The notes under the pieces: model-generated
Told to the model about the DNA's origin: nothing
The model's input: the letters and a program-made list of their open reading frames with translations, nothing else
The model's database searches: none
Program-made: the position numbers and the translations under genes
From: Bolinopsis microptera
Taxonomy: Eukaryota > Ctenophora > Tentaculata > Lobata > Bolinopsidae
Reading direction: 5' to 3'
DNA length: 64,000 nt
Assembly: GCF_026151205.1 (NCBI RefSeq)
Contig: NC_087073.1
Location: 6,407,001 to 6,471,000, forward strand
Shown here: positions 43,917 through 56,275 of the stretch, piece after piece
Layout: every line of letters begins with the position of its first letter
Position numbering within the stretch: the first letter of the stretch is position 1

Positions 43917-45879
43917 CAGTCAAATAAGTATAGCCAGCTCTAAAAAGTAATCTTCATTGCATAACTCCTATGATGATGATTTCATAATTTTGATTTGATA
44001 CCGAAAAACATGATTATCCTTAAAAACACTCCTATGTATTTAAATCTAGAACTCTAGTCATAAGAGCAACTGCCTTAACGTGCAGAAGTGAAAACAAATG
44101 AATAAAAAAATACTAGGAGTGCTTAATACTCATAATAAATAGATTCGTTCAATGTCATAAAATTCTTAACCATACATGTGGTAAGAATATTTAATATGTC
44201 TGTAAACTACTGCATAGAATTCTCGGTATAAAATTTTGAGTGTCATTTCTAGCATAAGGGTACAGAGCCGTATATCAAGACACTCCACTTATCGTTTTAG
44301 CTCATCGTCCAATCTTAGCCAGTAGAAGGTGTTCAATTGAAGCTATGCACCAATTATTGTCAAAAACAAGGAAGGAGCAAAAACAACAAAGAAAAGCACC
44401 CAGCACAACACAGCATCGAACCTCACTGAGAGTGGCAAACACTACTGTATTTTAGTAGTTGTCAGTAGTTGTTAGAAGTTCTCATAAATTTCCTGGATGG
44501 GGTTCATACGAAGCGAATAAACAACTTACTTAAACATAAATTCTAATTTAATAAAAATATCCAGCCATAATAGTGATTTGTAATATGATACTGCGAAGCA
44601 TTGTGTCTGTCCACTCAAATAGTATTTGGTGATGTACAGTGGTGTCTGACGATTGCTTAATTGGAATTATCTGGTATCATCAAACAATTATGTTTTAAAA
44701 CTCTTTAATATCTAAGCTGGCTACGAAAATTCAAAATATTGAGGTATTTGGGCCCGCTCAGCTTTGTGACATTATTTTAATTCCTTGCACTTTAATAAAA
44801 GCCAATTGGATAAACTTAAATTGCTTACTACTGTGGCGAAATCAACAATTTTAATCAATGAATTTTTTTGACCATTGTTAATGATTTGGCCCGGCGCGCG
44901 CTACTTCGTAGCTCGAGAAGAAAGTGGCGCGCGCTACTTCGAAGAAATTTAGACGAGTAACATCCGTCAAAATTTTTAAAAAGGCTGCACAATGAACTAG
45001 CTTTTTATTTATACAATATAATATTTCATTCGAGGACTTCGCCGCTCCGAAGCGCCGCACAAACTAGCATTCTTGCTTCGCATCGTTGAATAGATCGTTG
45101 CTTTGTTAATTGATGGCAGAGCAACTTGATTCACGATGTTAATCCTTTCCAGTTCGGAATCTGCGAGAAGCTCGGAATCTGCGAGAAGAATTATTTGATG
45201 CGCGGCGCAGCCCAGTAGTGCATCGTGCTACAACTTGAAAGATTGACATCGTTAATCAAATCATTTCTTGACACACGCTGTAACCCCTTTCGAGCGCGCG
45301 CGAAGCGGCCGGTCGGCGTGCACACTTCGCGTGCACAAGAGGTATACAACTTGTAGCAAGCTGAGTGAATTACGACCTCCATCGCCCTGAAAAAAGTGCG
45401 AATGCTCATTGGATATTAGAGCGCACGTGACTCGCATTCACGTGATCGTTCATAACCAATTACAGCCGCGCAAAAGATCACGTGCACGCCAACTTCCAAT
45501 AAAAAATAAGTGACGTATGCGCTACAAGAGCAGCGCGCTGAGTTAGATTGTAAAATTGAAAATCTGATTATTTGATTGTAAAATCGCATAAACGCGCCTA
45601 TTTGCGCGTTTTAGAGGGTTCAATTACGCCAGGCTATGTTTATTGTTTATGAACATAATAGCCTGGGGTCCCCAGGTAAGCCTTGCGCGTTCGCTGACAT
45701 AACTATATTTTCGCCTCACAATTTGGCTTTTACGTGAGAAACGCTACAACTGTGTACATTCAATTAAATCAAGTGTTGCAATTGGCAGAGCACAATACGT
45801 CAGTACATTGCTACCAATATTTGTAAACTTTAACAATCAAATATATACAAGTTTCAACATCCTTCTATATATGGCTCTG
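43917..45879. other. Region with GC-rich, CpG-rich repeat block; no gene seen
   Basis: No exon is supported. About 44885-45690 contrasts with the AT-rich surroundings: repeated GGCGCGCGCTACTTCG (44891 and 44930), GGAATCTGCGAGAAG twice (45156-45190), several CGCGCG runs, and GCCTGGGGTCCCCAGGTAAG at 45660, which recurs diverged at 46486 (GCCTGAGGTCCCCAGGTAAG). It is probably transposon-derived. Confidence 0.45.
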
Positions 45880-46735
45880 AAACATGGACTGTCATGTCAG
45901 CCAGACCCTCGCGAAACGTATTGATAGATGTTATACGAGAATGCTGAGGATGGCACTTAACATTGACTAGAAAGAGCAGCACCCAGGAGACCTTCCCGGC
46001 TGGCAATATTACTACAGGGTGATCGCCTTTTCACAGTTTGTTGAACTCCGCGCGCGCTCGTTAGTTCATTGCATTTGCACGCTTCAATTATTCCAAGAAT
46101 GCAATTGTACCACGTACCACGTGATACGATTCAGCCAATCAGAGAACAAGAATCCGCAAAGTTAAAGCTGCGCAGTTTTATAAGGCCTAAAATATGACTT
46201 TTCGCGATAATTCAAAATCTACATTGTTTTGAATTTTCCCCCTGGGGAGGAAACGTTATTTTTACAAGGCGAACATTTTTTTGAAAACCAAACGTTTCTA
46301 TCTCTTTTACTTCCGAAGTTAGGCCCCTAGCGGTAAGGTTTCCTGGGCAGACTAACGCCAAGGTGTATGGACACCTATCTGATAAGATAGCTGCACGGAG
46401 GATGAGACTCGCAGGTCATTAAGCTTACTGGGCCGCGCTCAGCCTGTCATTCCGCCTAATCTCTATTCATATTTTTATGAACATGATAGCCTGAGGTCCC
46501 CAGGTAAGTCATTTAGCCAGACATGAAGAACTTCTGAGTCATCAACTTCTCTTCTGGGAACACCTTCAAGGACATCGTCGAAGGGGAAGACCACACCTCA
46601 CATATATTGACATTCTTCGGAAGGACACGGGGCTTGACGACAGCAAGGAGATTAACAAACTCATGCTGGATAGACAGATTTGGAAAAAAACTATCTCTGT
46701 TCGGACGTTGAAGCCGCCCTAAGTCGAGTAAGTCG
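45880..46735 (+). pseudogene. Decayed LINE reverse-transcriptase C terminus
   Basis: Scattered frames read, in order, YGSETWTV; TLAKRIDRCYTRMLRMALNI; SDKIAARRMRLAGH; and HRRRGRPHLTYIDILRKDTG followed by MLDRQIWKK. These are the familiar successive motifs at the C-terminal end of many non-LTR reverse transcriptase ORFs (Y-G-x-E-x-W; R-R-x-R-x-x-G-H; R-G-R-P-x-x-T-x-x-D). Frameshifts, stops and an insertion (about 46015-46320) break it. No complete element remains. Confidence 0.75.
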
Positions 46736-48347
46736 AGTTCAACACACATGATCTACTCCATTATAGGGGTAGGGATGAGGTTGCATGAGACTTTTGATAG
46801 ATGGGTCTCGTGTTTGGTAATAATAATAATAATAAAGATTATTGCCACATAGCCATCTCTACAAGACTCAACCCAACTGCACGAAAGCTAAAACGTGCGC
46901 TACTAGCTAATCAACATAACCACGCCCTGCTTGATTGGACCGTAAAAGACTTTGACTGCACAAATATTATTTTCCAAACATTATAACTGGCTGGTCACAC
47001 ACATCTAAATTAAATTACCCTAGGCTACTGTTTTCCAAGTCTTGTCCTGTGAGTAAAGTATGTGTGAGAAAGTTTTAATAAAATGAATGTATATTTTTGA
47101 ATTTTTAAATTTTAATTTAAGAATGAAGTATAAAGAAATTTTTAATTAGCATTGTATAGTTTAAAATATTTATAGCTTATTATAACCATTGATAAATTTA
47201 AGCCATAATCTTTCGCCTGCTCTCCAATATCCACCTTGAAGGTGCATTTTTAATCCTTGAACTACACAATATAAAATCAAACATGTTTTAGTGTAGACTT
47301 TTTGTCACAACAAGACTGCAACCTAGATAGTAAAAACTTTAAACAGAACCCCTAATGTCTGCTAACAATTTTTCTTATAGTCCTAATTTGAGCCTTGTCT
47401 CTAAAAACTTAACTGAACTAGCGTTTTGGTGTGTGCAAAAGCTCCCAGGCACGCGCATTCCTTGCCCCGTTAGTAACCTGTCCTTCCAAAACCAAACAAG
47501 CAGTCAAGGACAAAAAGTCATACACCAAATGGGCATTATATTTTATGAATTGTTTTACATCTTTTATTCTGTCACTCAACTCGATTGCAGTTCACACAAT
47601 AGTGTTTAAAGATATCTTTCTAGTATGAAAAGTAACTAATATCTTGATCTAGTATGAAAAGTAACTACACTTGGAGTCCACCTTCTTTCATCTTTCCTCG
47701 GTAGAAAGAGGATTGAAGAGTAAAAGTTGAAAGTGCTGTAAAAATAGCTGACTTAGACATAAACTCAGAGCCTGTTCAATTACCCATGCTGACTTTATCT
47801 GCATAAATTGTTTTGATTGAATTCTTGAACCTGAGGTCCCCGGACAATCGACAATCCAGGAAGAGCATTTTTACTCATAAGTAATTGGTTCAGCTTAAAC
47901 CAAATTTAGAGGTTTTAATTCGACAGTTGAACCATACCAAACGGTTAAACCACACCAGTCGTCTGTTTACGTCTGTGAACATAGAAGCTTATGAATTTTA
48001 CTATATCTAATCAAAGCCAAATCTATACAATGTTTAATTTGGCCTTTTTCTGACACCTTGTCTACCCACCTGGTTCCTTGGTACTAGTAAAGATTTCATG
48101 CAAATTGCAAATTACATCATAGCCTTGGCTATGGGATATTTTGGCTTTATTATTTCATATTCATATTGCTCTTAACTTTATAATTGACAAAGTAAAGGTC
48201 ATAAGATCCTGAAAAATGGTGTATATCCATTATCCATAAATTCCAATAATTATACTTAAATCAAGATATTATTATATATTATATTATATATTATTTGAAA
48301 AATACAATTGTATTAATAATGCCTCACCATCTCTACAGGTGCAAGCC
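46736..48347. other. Upstream region of ADAM gene 1; no gene seen
   Basis: A (TAA)n run at 46816-46840 is the only simple repeat. Several short plus-strand ORFs have no splice or family support. A polypyrimidine-CTACAG acceptor at about 48331-48338 precedes the ADAM start, implying a 5' UTR exon somewhere here that I cannot place. Confidence 0.4.
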
Positions 48348-51300
48348 ATGAAGGAATTTTTACTACTTTTTGCTTGTGCTTCTCTTGCAGCAGCCAGCTA
48401 TCGAGAACACCTCAACCAATTTCTTCATGAATTCGAAGAATTAGCCAAAGAGAAAGTATACTTGGAACATGTCACTAACTTTACAGTTCTAACTGGAATG
48501 AAAATATATGTGAGGATTGAGCTACAAAGCAAAGTTTTCCATGCTTCATTGCAGCCTCATACAAGCTTGTTCCATCCTGACTTGGTGGTCAAACATAAGT
48601 TTAAAGATGGTGATAAACTTGGATCAATTAATATAGAAGAGTACTTGGAGGGATCTCTAGTTGATGAGCCTAGCAGCAGAGTCCTTATCCACATCAAAGA
48701 TAACATTATCACTGGAAGTGTTCAAGTTTCTGACCAAGAGAAATACTTTTTTGAGCCATCTGATAAACACATCAAAGAGCCTCATGATTTTCACATGATT
48801 GCATACAAACTCTCTGATGTCAAATTCAATCTGACCAAGCCTGAGGATGGAGGTCACTTTTGTGGGCATGAGTCTCATGCTGGGCAGACTGAATTTTCTG
48901 ACAAAGACTTTGAATTCATGATACCAAAAACACCAGTGAATGGACAAGATGGATTTGAATACTCTAGAAAGAAAAGAAACTCTGACAGGAAGACACGTTG
49001 CCCCTTAGCTCTCATTGCTGATTACAAATTTTACTTATTACATAAGGAGGATGAAGCTAGTGCTATCAACTACATGATTGGTCTTATCCAGCAGATTGAT
49101 CCTCTCTACAAAAGACAAATCATGGATGCATCTGATGATGAAGATTTTTCTGACTACGGCTTCACTGTCAAATACATTGAGGTAGTTATGGATACTTCTG
49201 AACAAGACTCATCATCCTACAAGTTTAATGGAGATAAAAGAGGTGTCTCAGACTTGCTCAAAAACTTTGCATATGGACCCTGGCGGCCGGATTATTGCTT
49301 GGCCCATCTTTTCACAAACTATGACTTTGATGGTGGAGTGCTTGGATTGGCTTACGTTGCCAGTCCATCTCAGTCACGTGTTGGTGGTATCTGCACAAAG
49401 ACATATTACGTATCAGGACAGAAAAAGAGTTTGAATGTTGGGCTAACAACAGCTACTAATTATGGCCGGACTCTGTTGAGTTCTGAGCTTGTGTTTGTTA
49501 CAGGTAATTGACTTTTGGTGCAGTGGCGTAACGAAGGGCCTTGCCGACCCAGCTGTGTGGGGGCACCATCTTAGCACCAAATTGTCGTTTGAATGTTGGA
49601 CAATTTCGAAAAACTTAACTACGGTACTAGCAAAACTGCTCGTTTTGATCTAGAAACACACTTTTTTAGAGATTTTACCGGCATATTCTCTAAAATCATA
49701 TAATTTGTTCAAATTTAGGGAGGGGCGTCAAAAGGGGAGGGGTGCCAACAGGGGGGGGGGGGTACTTTTTCAGCGGGGGCGCCAACAGGCAACGTTACGC
49801 CACTGTTTTGGTGTTGTACCTTTTTTATCCATTGTATGATTCTCTGTAATAAAACTTGAACACACCAATTGGTTGGCAGTATAATTTGTGCCAATCATAA
49901 ACTTAGTTCTGTTCTTTAAAGCTTGGTATTTGTTCCTGCAGGCCACGAGTTTGGGCACAACTGGGGAAGTTCACATGATTCAGACACATCGACAGATTGT
50001 GCTCCAAGTGGTAACAGATACATGATGTACCCAGCTGCAGTTGATGGGTCTCAGGCTAACAACTATTACTTTTCTCCTTGCAGTAAACGAGCCATTAATG
50101 ATGTAAGTACTTCAAATACATAATTTTATAACAACTTAAAAAGGGGCAGGTCAGACCACAAAATGAGACATATCATACTACAAATTGGAGAGAGATGGGG
50201 TTCAAAAGTTAGCATATTATTTTATGTATAGCCATAGGTATTAATATATCTTACCTGATAGACTCCATATCTAGGTACTACGCTCAAAAGCAGATGTTTG
50301 TTTCACCAAACCAAACGCAGCTATCTGTGGTAATGGTGTGGTAGAAGATGGCGAAGAGTGTGACCCGGGAATGGAGGAAACTTCTTGCTGTACAAAATGT
50401 CAACTGACCAGAGGCTCCGAATGCGAGGTAAATCCCATTAAGCTATTTCTTTAACTACCTAAGCAGAAACAGGCCTGCAATTCAATAACGCGATTTCAGT
50501 TAAATATGAGAAATAAATGTTTAAAACTCGTGGGTATTTAATTTTCTTCTAAAAGTTCCATTTCAATAACATTTTGATGTAATTTAACAATAACGACTCT
50601 AACAGCCGTTGAACGAAGAGTGCTGTGGAGAAGTAGGCACACCTCAGCATTGCAAGTTCCATGCGAACAAGTTGTGTCTAGAAACAGGATGGGAGGAAGA
50701 GCACAACATTCATTGTTTCGAGGAATTCACATGTGGGGTCAACTCTACTAGGTTTGTTTATTGATAAGTTTACATTTTTCATGGGTTCTCCTGACAAAAT
50801 ACTGGCCTTCGTAATTTTTCACTCGATTGCAAGAAAAATGTTATTTTACGAAAGTCAATTTGAATAATTTAATGTACATACAATGATAAATGTATCCTGC
50901 AGTACAAAGTGGGAATGTATGCCCGGGGACAAAGTTAAAAATGAGGACGTATGTTTTGACAATGGGCGATGTAACGATGGTATATGTCAGGGAATGTGCG
51001 CGTTTTACGGCCGTGATCCTTGTCGTTGTTCTCCCCCTGTGCCAGACCCGGACTTTCCAGATAAATTATTACCAAGCAATGTTGTAAGTCTTATTAGAAC
51101 GGATTTATGTTGTAATAAGTAGCAGGTTATTTCGGTGATTATGAAAATCAGTACTCAATCTAATTGGAAGTGTGGGCAAGTGCACGTGTGATGACACTAC
51201 ACAGGTTATACTGAGTTACCAGAGTATGAGTAGTACCTTGTTGGTATAGCATATACTATAATGATTACACAGAGAGTTCCAACTGGTAACTTACCTGTAC

Positions 51301-54151
51301 CTTGTTGGTATAGCATATACCATTCAGCTTACTTTGCATTTTATTCTATTACTTGTTCATACATTAATTATACGTATATAATATACAGATATATACGTAT
51401 GTATATACACAATAGACTATTATCTATTTATATCATACATTAAAGTTGCAATCCTCTTAATAAACCCTCTATTGTCTCGCAGTGCAAGCAGTGTTGTAAA
51501 AATAGTGACACAGGGCTGTGTGAACCATTCCCGAACCCTAACACAACTATGGTTGATAATCTTTCTAATGGTAAAGTATGTGGCGATGGCAATGGTAATT
51601 GTGACGAAGGAGTTTGCAAGGTAATGTTCATTTTAAAGTGGAGTTATTATTAAATTTAAATCCGGGGTTAACATTAGCACATGTTACCAAAGATCGCCAA
51701 ATAATGTACTTGATACAAAAGCTAAAACTCTCTAATAACAAATATAAACGCAGATTTAAAGTTTACTATTTTAACCTGATTTCAGTTAAATATTAGGAAG
51801 TTTGAAACTCGTATTTAATTTTTATTTTAAAAGTTTCATAATGTTTCCAGACCTTTGCGTTACAAATGTATTACTAACACCTTTGTATTACAAATGTATT
51901 ACTAATACCTTAGTATTAGAGTGTGCTCCATTTCATTTAAGTACTATTAAAGTTTGTAAACTCTCCGGTAGATCGGCGCTCAAGATGTTCAGGAGAAATT
52001 CTGGGAGGTGATGGATAGGCTAGACGTTAACATGCTCGCTAGATGGTTCAAGAACAACATCGTCTTTGCTATTATCATCTTAACCAGGTAGGATTATAGT
52101 TGCTAGCACTGGAAACAGTACCACAACCATCACTTCTTTATTAGTTCAATTCAAAGGGTATTTGGTTTACATTTACCTGTAACAGGGTGCCGGGTGGTTT
52201 GTAATTTATATATATTGTTTTTATTTCTAGTTTACTGAAAGTATCATCCCGTCAGTATATTTTGGATTCCAATCTCTTTCTTCGTCGACTGGCTGGACAA
52301 TAAGTATGATCTTGGGTACTTTGACAAGGTCTTGGGTTCGAGTGATAAGGAAAGGAAGGTAAGTTACCAATGCAATGAGGATTGAGGAATCATAACACAA
52401 GAAAATACTATATTTATTTGAAATGGACCTGAAAGTTAAGATCATAATGACAATACCCTGACTAGTTTAAGCTCCCTAACTTTTTAGCATTCTATGTAAA
52501 ATGTACAATGTACAATGTGCATCATGTATTATATATAATATTCCGCATAATATTCCGCATAATTGTAGCAGTTTGTACAGAAAGACCCGCTGTTAAAACG
52601 CCGAGCTGAACAAATAACCGACGTTCAATCGACTGTATGATTAACAAACTGACAGACTGACAGACCTACCAACTGACAGGTACAGTGTTGCAAACTGACA
52701 TTATATCAGTGTCTCTGCCTCCTGTGACTGACGACCCGAGGAGGAGGCGACGCACGTATGTACTGACGCGCGACAGTTGTACAATGTATAATGTACAATG
52801 TATAATGTACAATGTATAATGTACAATGTATAATGTACAATGTATAATGTACAATGTATAATGTATAATGTACAGATCTGACTGCTATATTACAGCTGGT
52901 TTATCCTTTTATCGTGTCAATACAAAGCGTATCGCCTCCTCCAAGCTGTCAGGCCATGAGGCAGCAGATACACAGTAGGGGGAGGTGGAATATTAAATGT
53001 CACAGCACTTAATTCACCACATCTAGAGCGACGAAAAAACTCGCGAGATCCAGGAATCGTCAGCAGTGTAGCAGCACTATTTAGCCCAACTTCTGTGTTT
53101 AGGATATAATAAGTATGTGTGTTTGTGATCTTCTCCTGCATTATTTCTGCATGGGTGGCCGTGGTTTGTTTGTGTTTCTTTTTGGTTTGGTCTCTAATTC
53201 TTGCTATGATACCATGAAACCTTATTTTCTTATTCTGCCTGACATTTCTTTGAGTATTTTCAGTCTTGTGATTTGGTCATTTTAAAGCATCTCAATCTAA
53301 TTCTTAGACCGTTACAGCACAATTATTTTAGTCACTACGCAACTTTAATCTGGCATGACGTGTCTGTTGTAACCTTTATTTTAGATTTATTTATAACGTC
53401 TTTTTATTTTCATGAATTCTGTAGCTACTCTGTAGCAAGAAGATGCGACTTTTGCAATATGTATGATTTACAACCGTGGTGTCGTCACTTGTGTAGTATA
53501 GTTATAAATGATACAGGCTTAAAAGCTCACTCTTACAGTACTTAATGGATCGTGGTGACACAACGGACATTTTTATTGATTAATTTTATTTTATTAACGA
53601 GCTTTGCAGCTTTGTTAGAAGTGTGAAACTGAACAACTCTTTTAAATTTTCATTATCTGCTTCTGTTCGAGTATGCAATGTGCATGTTGATTGTTGCTAC
53701 ATACACTCATATTATAGTGAAAACAGAAAAAGACGGGAAACGACCTTGTAAAATGACGCATGGAAGGGCTGACATAAATATTTTAAAAGATAAATAACAA
53801 TATAACTTTAATCGAGTTAATTCTCTGATCATAAAAACTTGATTTGTTTTTTCGCTGAACATCTGCTGGAGTTTTAATTGCGAATTAACGCTGAATGCTG
53901 ATCGTTATATATAATAATGTTTGAAAAAAATTTTGAAAAACATCGAATTTCATAAACTGTAGTACAACAATTCTTTTCATTTGACGATATTCTGATATTT
54001 GACCTTCACATCGTAAGTCTACAACTAACCCAGTACATGGTATCCTCAGCCTAACGCTGACAAGTCAGCTGGAGGAGGAACTCAGCTGCTGGTCCAGGAG
54101 AAGAGAGATCTCTACCCTAACCTGGAGGATGTGGAGGATACGGGGGTTTGA
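48348..54151 (+). CDS. ADAM17/TACE-like metalloprotease, copy 1
   Basis: Nine exons (48348-49503, 49942-50102, 50275-50427, 50606-50751, 50903-51083, 51483-51620, 51972-52087, 52256-52358, 54050-54151) encode 751 residues in phase. Signal peptide (LLLFACASLAAAS); prodomain with cysteine switch FCGHE (Cys about 172) and furin site RKKR (207-210); catalytic domain with CLAHLFT, LGLAYV and HEFGHNWGSSH (zinc ligands H387, H391, H397) and Met-turn YMMYP; disintegrin-type CGNGVVEDGEECD; Cys-rich membrane-proximal region; juxtamembrane helix QDVQEKFWEVMDRL, matching the ADAM17 QDVIERFWDFIDQL stretch; one transmembrane helix; FWIPISFFVDWLD; short tail ending DTGV. It should act as an ectodomain sheddase at the cell surface. 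The start is the first ATG after the acceptor (the preceding GTG is not used). The zinc motif is split by intron 1. Confidence 0.93.
49521..49805. mobile_element. hAT-type MITE with 8-bp target duplication
   Basis: 285 bp bounded by CAGTGGCGTAACG and CGTTACGCCACTG, flanked on both sides by TTTTGGTG (49513-49520 and 49806-49813). The 8-bp duplication and CAG-type ends indicate a hAT-group non-autonomous element. It lies in intron 1 of ADAM copy 1. The G-rich interior has no frame. Confidence 0.92.
52581..52640 (+). CDS. Candidate alternative last exon of ADAM copy 1
   Basis: An acceptor TTTGTACAG is followed, in the phase-0 frame left by the 52256-52358 exon, by 19 codons KDPLLKRRAEQITDVQSTV and a stop. 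It would replace the 54050 exon and still end in a class I PDZ-binding form (S-T-V; the main isoform ends T-G-V). No counterpart was found in ADAM copy 2. This needs transcript evidence. Confidence 0.4.
   Translation, partial: KDPLLKRRAEQITDVQSTV
52780..52875. repeat. Tandem repeat (TGTACAATGTATAA)n
   Basis: About seven 14-bp units in the last intron of ADAM copy 1. Shorter copies occur at 52500-52520. Confidence 0.9.
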
Positions 54152-54420
54152 GGCGATATTTTAGAGATATTATCATGTTTTAGAGACATTATCATGTTTT
54201 ACTAGAGATATTATCATGTTTTAGAGATATTATCAAGCTTTAGAGATACTATCAAGTTGTGTGTAGATACAATTACATTACCTGCCCATGTCACACATTA
54301 TTTTAGTGTTTACCGTTATTATAAAGCTGAATGTTGAGTGTTGTTTAAGTTGAGTTAAATTTAGTAATATACTTTGTTATACAGTATACACTGAATAAAA
54401 CGTTACTGAATAATATACAC
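54152..54420 (+). other. 3' UTR of ADAM copy 1 with repeated motif and AATAAA
   Basis: Four copies of TAGAGATATTATCATGTTTT-type sequence follow the stop (about 54160-54250). AATAAA is at 54394-54399. The same motif, TAGAGATATTATCTTGTTT, occurs twice in the 3' UTR of copy 2 (62521-62562). Confidence 0.6.
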
Positions 54421-56275
54421 ATTTTTTAATAACGCTGGAATGTATTATATTGTGTTTGTATGCCATGACTCAACGCTGGTATTTTAGCTGCTTTACGTTT
54501 TATTTCTAATTTTTCAAGTCAACTGTGAAAGTTGAACAAGTTTAAACATTCTTTAAATATTAAAGGGCGATCCCCATTGGTTTGAATCATTTGAATAATC
54601 ACACAATTCGCCTGCAGCTACAAAAATTTAATTTCACTTTATGGCTTTTTCACAAACTTTAAATCATGATTTTGGGATTTCATCCAAAAATTATAATCAA
54701 GCTTATAATCATGCTTCTTACAAAAATCATGTCTCGTTCTAGTTAGCCGAGATTTTGCTATTTAGTGTGGCTTTCTACGGCCAATTTTTCATACGTATAC
54801 GTATAATATGTTCAATAGGGATATATATAATATAGATTTATATTAACTTAGTTTCGCGTAAAATGACCAAATCGATTTGCTTATAAAATGTACATAATAT
54901 GTGCAATTATGTATTTTGTGATGTTTTCTGCGCTTTTGTATGGTTGTTATTTTTGAAATTTCTTTATCAAATGATGTCGCTAATATTTACTGAGTTTGGG
55001 CTAATTCTAATTGATTACTTTAATGGCTTTTAATCGCTAATTATTCGGGTTTTTCACTCTGCATGCTCTTATACTGTATATTCATGCAATACCTAGTCGT
55101 CTTCTATTTTCGGTACTTCAAAATATTATGATGATCTAAAGTTTTGCCTATCTGTGTGATCACCATAGTTATCCAATATTCGCAATTCATAGACAAATCC
55201 TTCACGAATGTAATATCGTTTACACTTCATCATACGTCATGCATAACATGCTACTTTTATTAATGCATGCTAACTTTTATCAAACACACTAGTACAGTCT
55301 TAACGTAGTGTAGTTATCAACCACACTCAACTTTCCTACTCAAATTTCAATTTCTTAAAATGTTTAGCTGCAAAGATTTTTATCGATTTTTAAATACATT
55401 ATGACGATGAGAAGATTAACAATGCTTACTTTTAAAATCTAACAAATGAAGCTGTAGAAAATTATGACATATGAGAGTTTATATTACAATTCAGATTTAG
55501 TTGCGTTTATACATATTGATTCATTATTAAGATGTGTAAATGCTTTTGACACTTTACTTTTTATCTTGAAACATAAAGGTGATTGACTGGCTGATAGAAT
55601 TGAGAAGGTGTTATATCTCGAATTTTACCAAAAATTAGACCCGTATTTTATCTCGAATTTGTCCACCTTTGTTTGTTAACGTTCTTCTAGCAAGTGCACA
55701 TAATTGATACAAAATTTAAAAGTTTAGCCAAACAATCACTCAACACTGAATATTATTTAGAATTTAGACTGTGGAAGGAGTTGAACTTTGTATTTTGTAT
55801 TTATCTTTGGAGTATCGCAGGAAACTTTTTAATCGCGTTTGAACTATTTGTGTTGAAATGATGTATCACTTTCGTTTTCTACACCAAACAAGGACAATGC
55901 ACGTCATCCGACGATAAATGGTTCAAAGGTTATCTCTAATGTAAGAAAAATCTAAATGTAAATGCAATTAGAACATCAGAGAAGGTAATATTGACACACA
56001 TAAACCACTTTCACCACTTCCAATTTAAGGGTAACATATTATGGGCATATAAGACGGGCTCATGGAATTTACCTGTCTAACAGGCAACATGTGGTCATTT
56101 TATCAGTTACAAAAGTTCTGTTAGAATTTTTTCAAGGATCTTAGCTGGAGCTATGAGAATGCTGCAATAATGCAATGTGAAATTTTGAAAGATTTACAAT
56201 CGACGTTGTACTACATTGTTAATTATGAATATAATGATTTATAACTATAATCGTTACAGCCTATAGGTACACCCC
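54421..56275. other. Spacer between ADAM copies; part of the duplicated unit
   Basis: No exon is seen. Stretches such as TTTCTTTATCAAATGATGTC (54959) are matched after copy 2 (TTTCTTTATCAAATGATATC, 62918), so the duplication includes downstream sequence. Confidence 0.5.

Noticed and set aside
46801-46986. Plus ORF starting at a (TAA)n run
   Set aside because: The Asn run comes from a microsatellite and the rest matches no family I can name. Probably repeat-derived.
48339-48347. GTG start three codons before the ADAM ATG
   Set aside because: A splice acceptor ends just before it and the following ATG begins a proper signal peptide.
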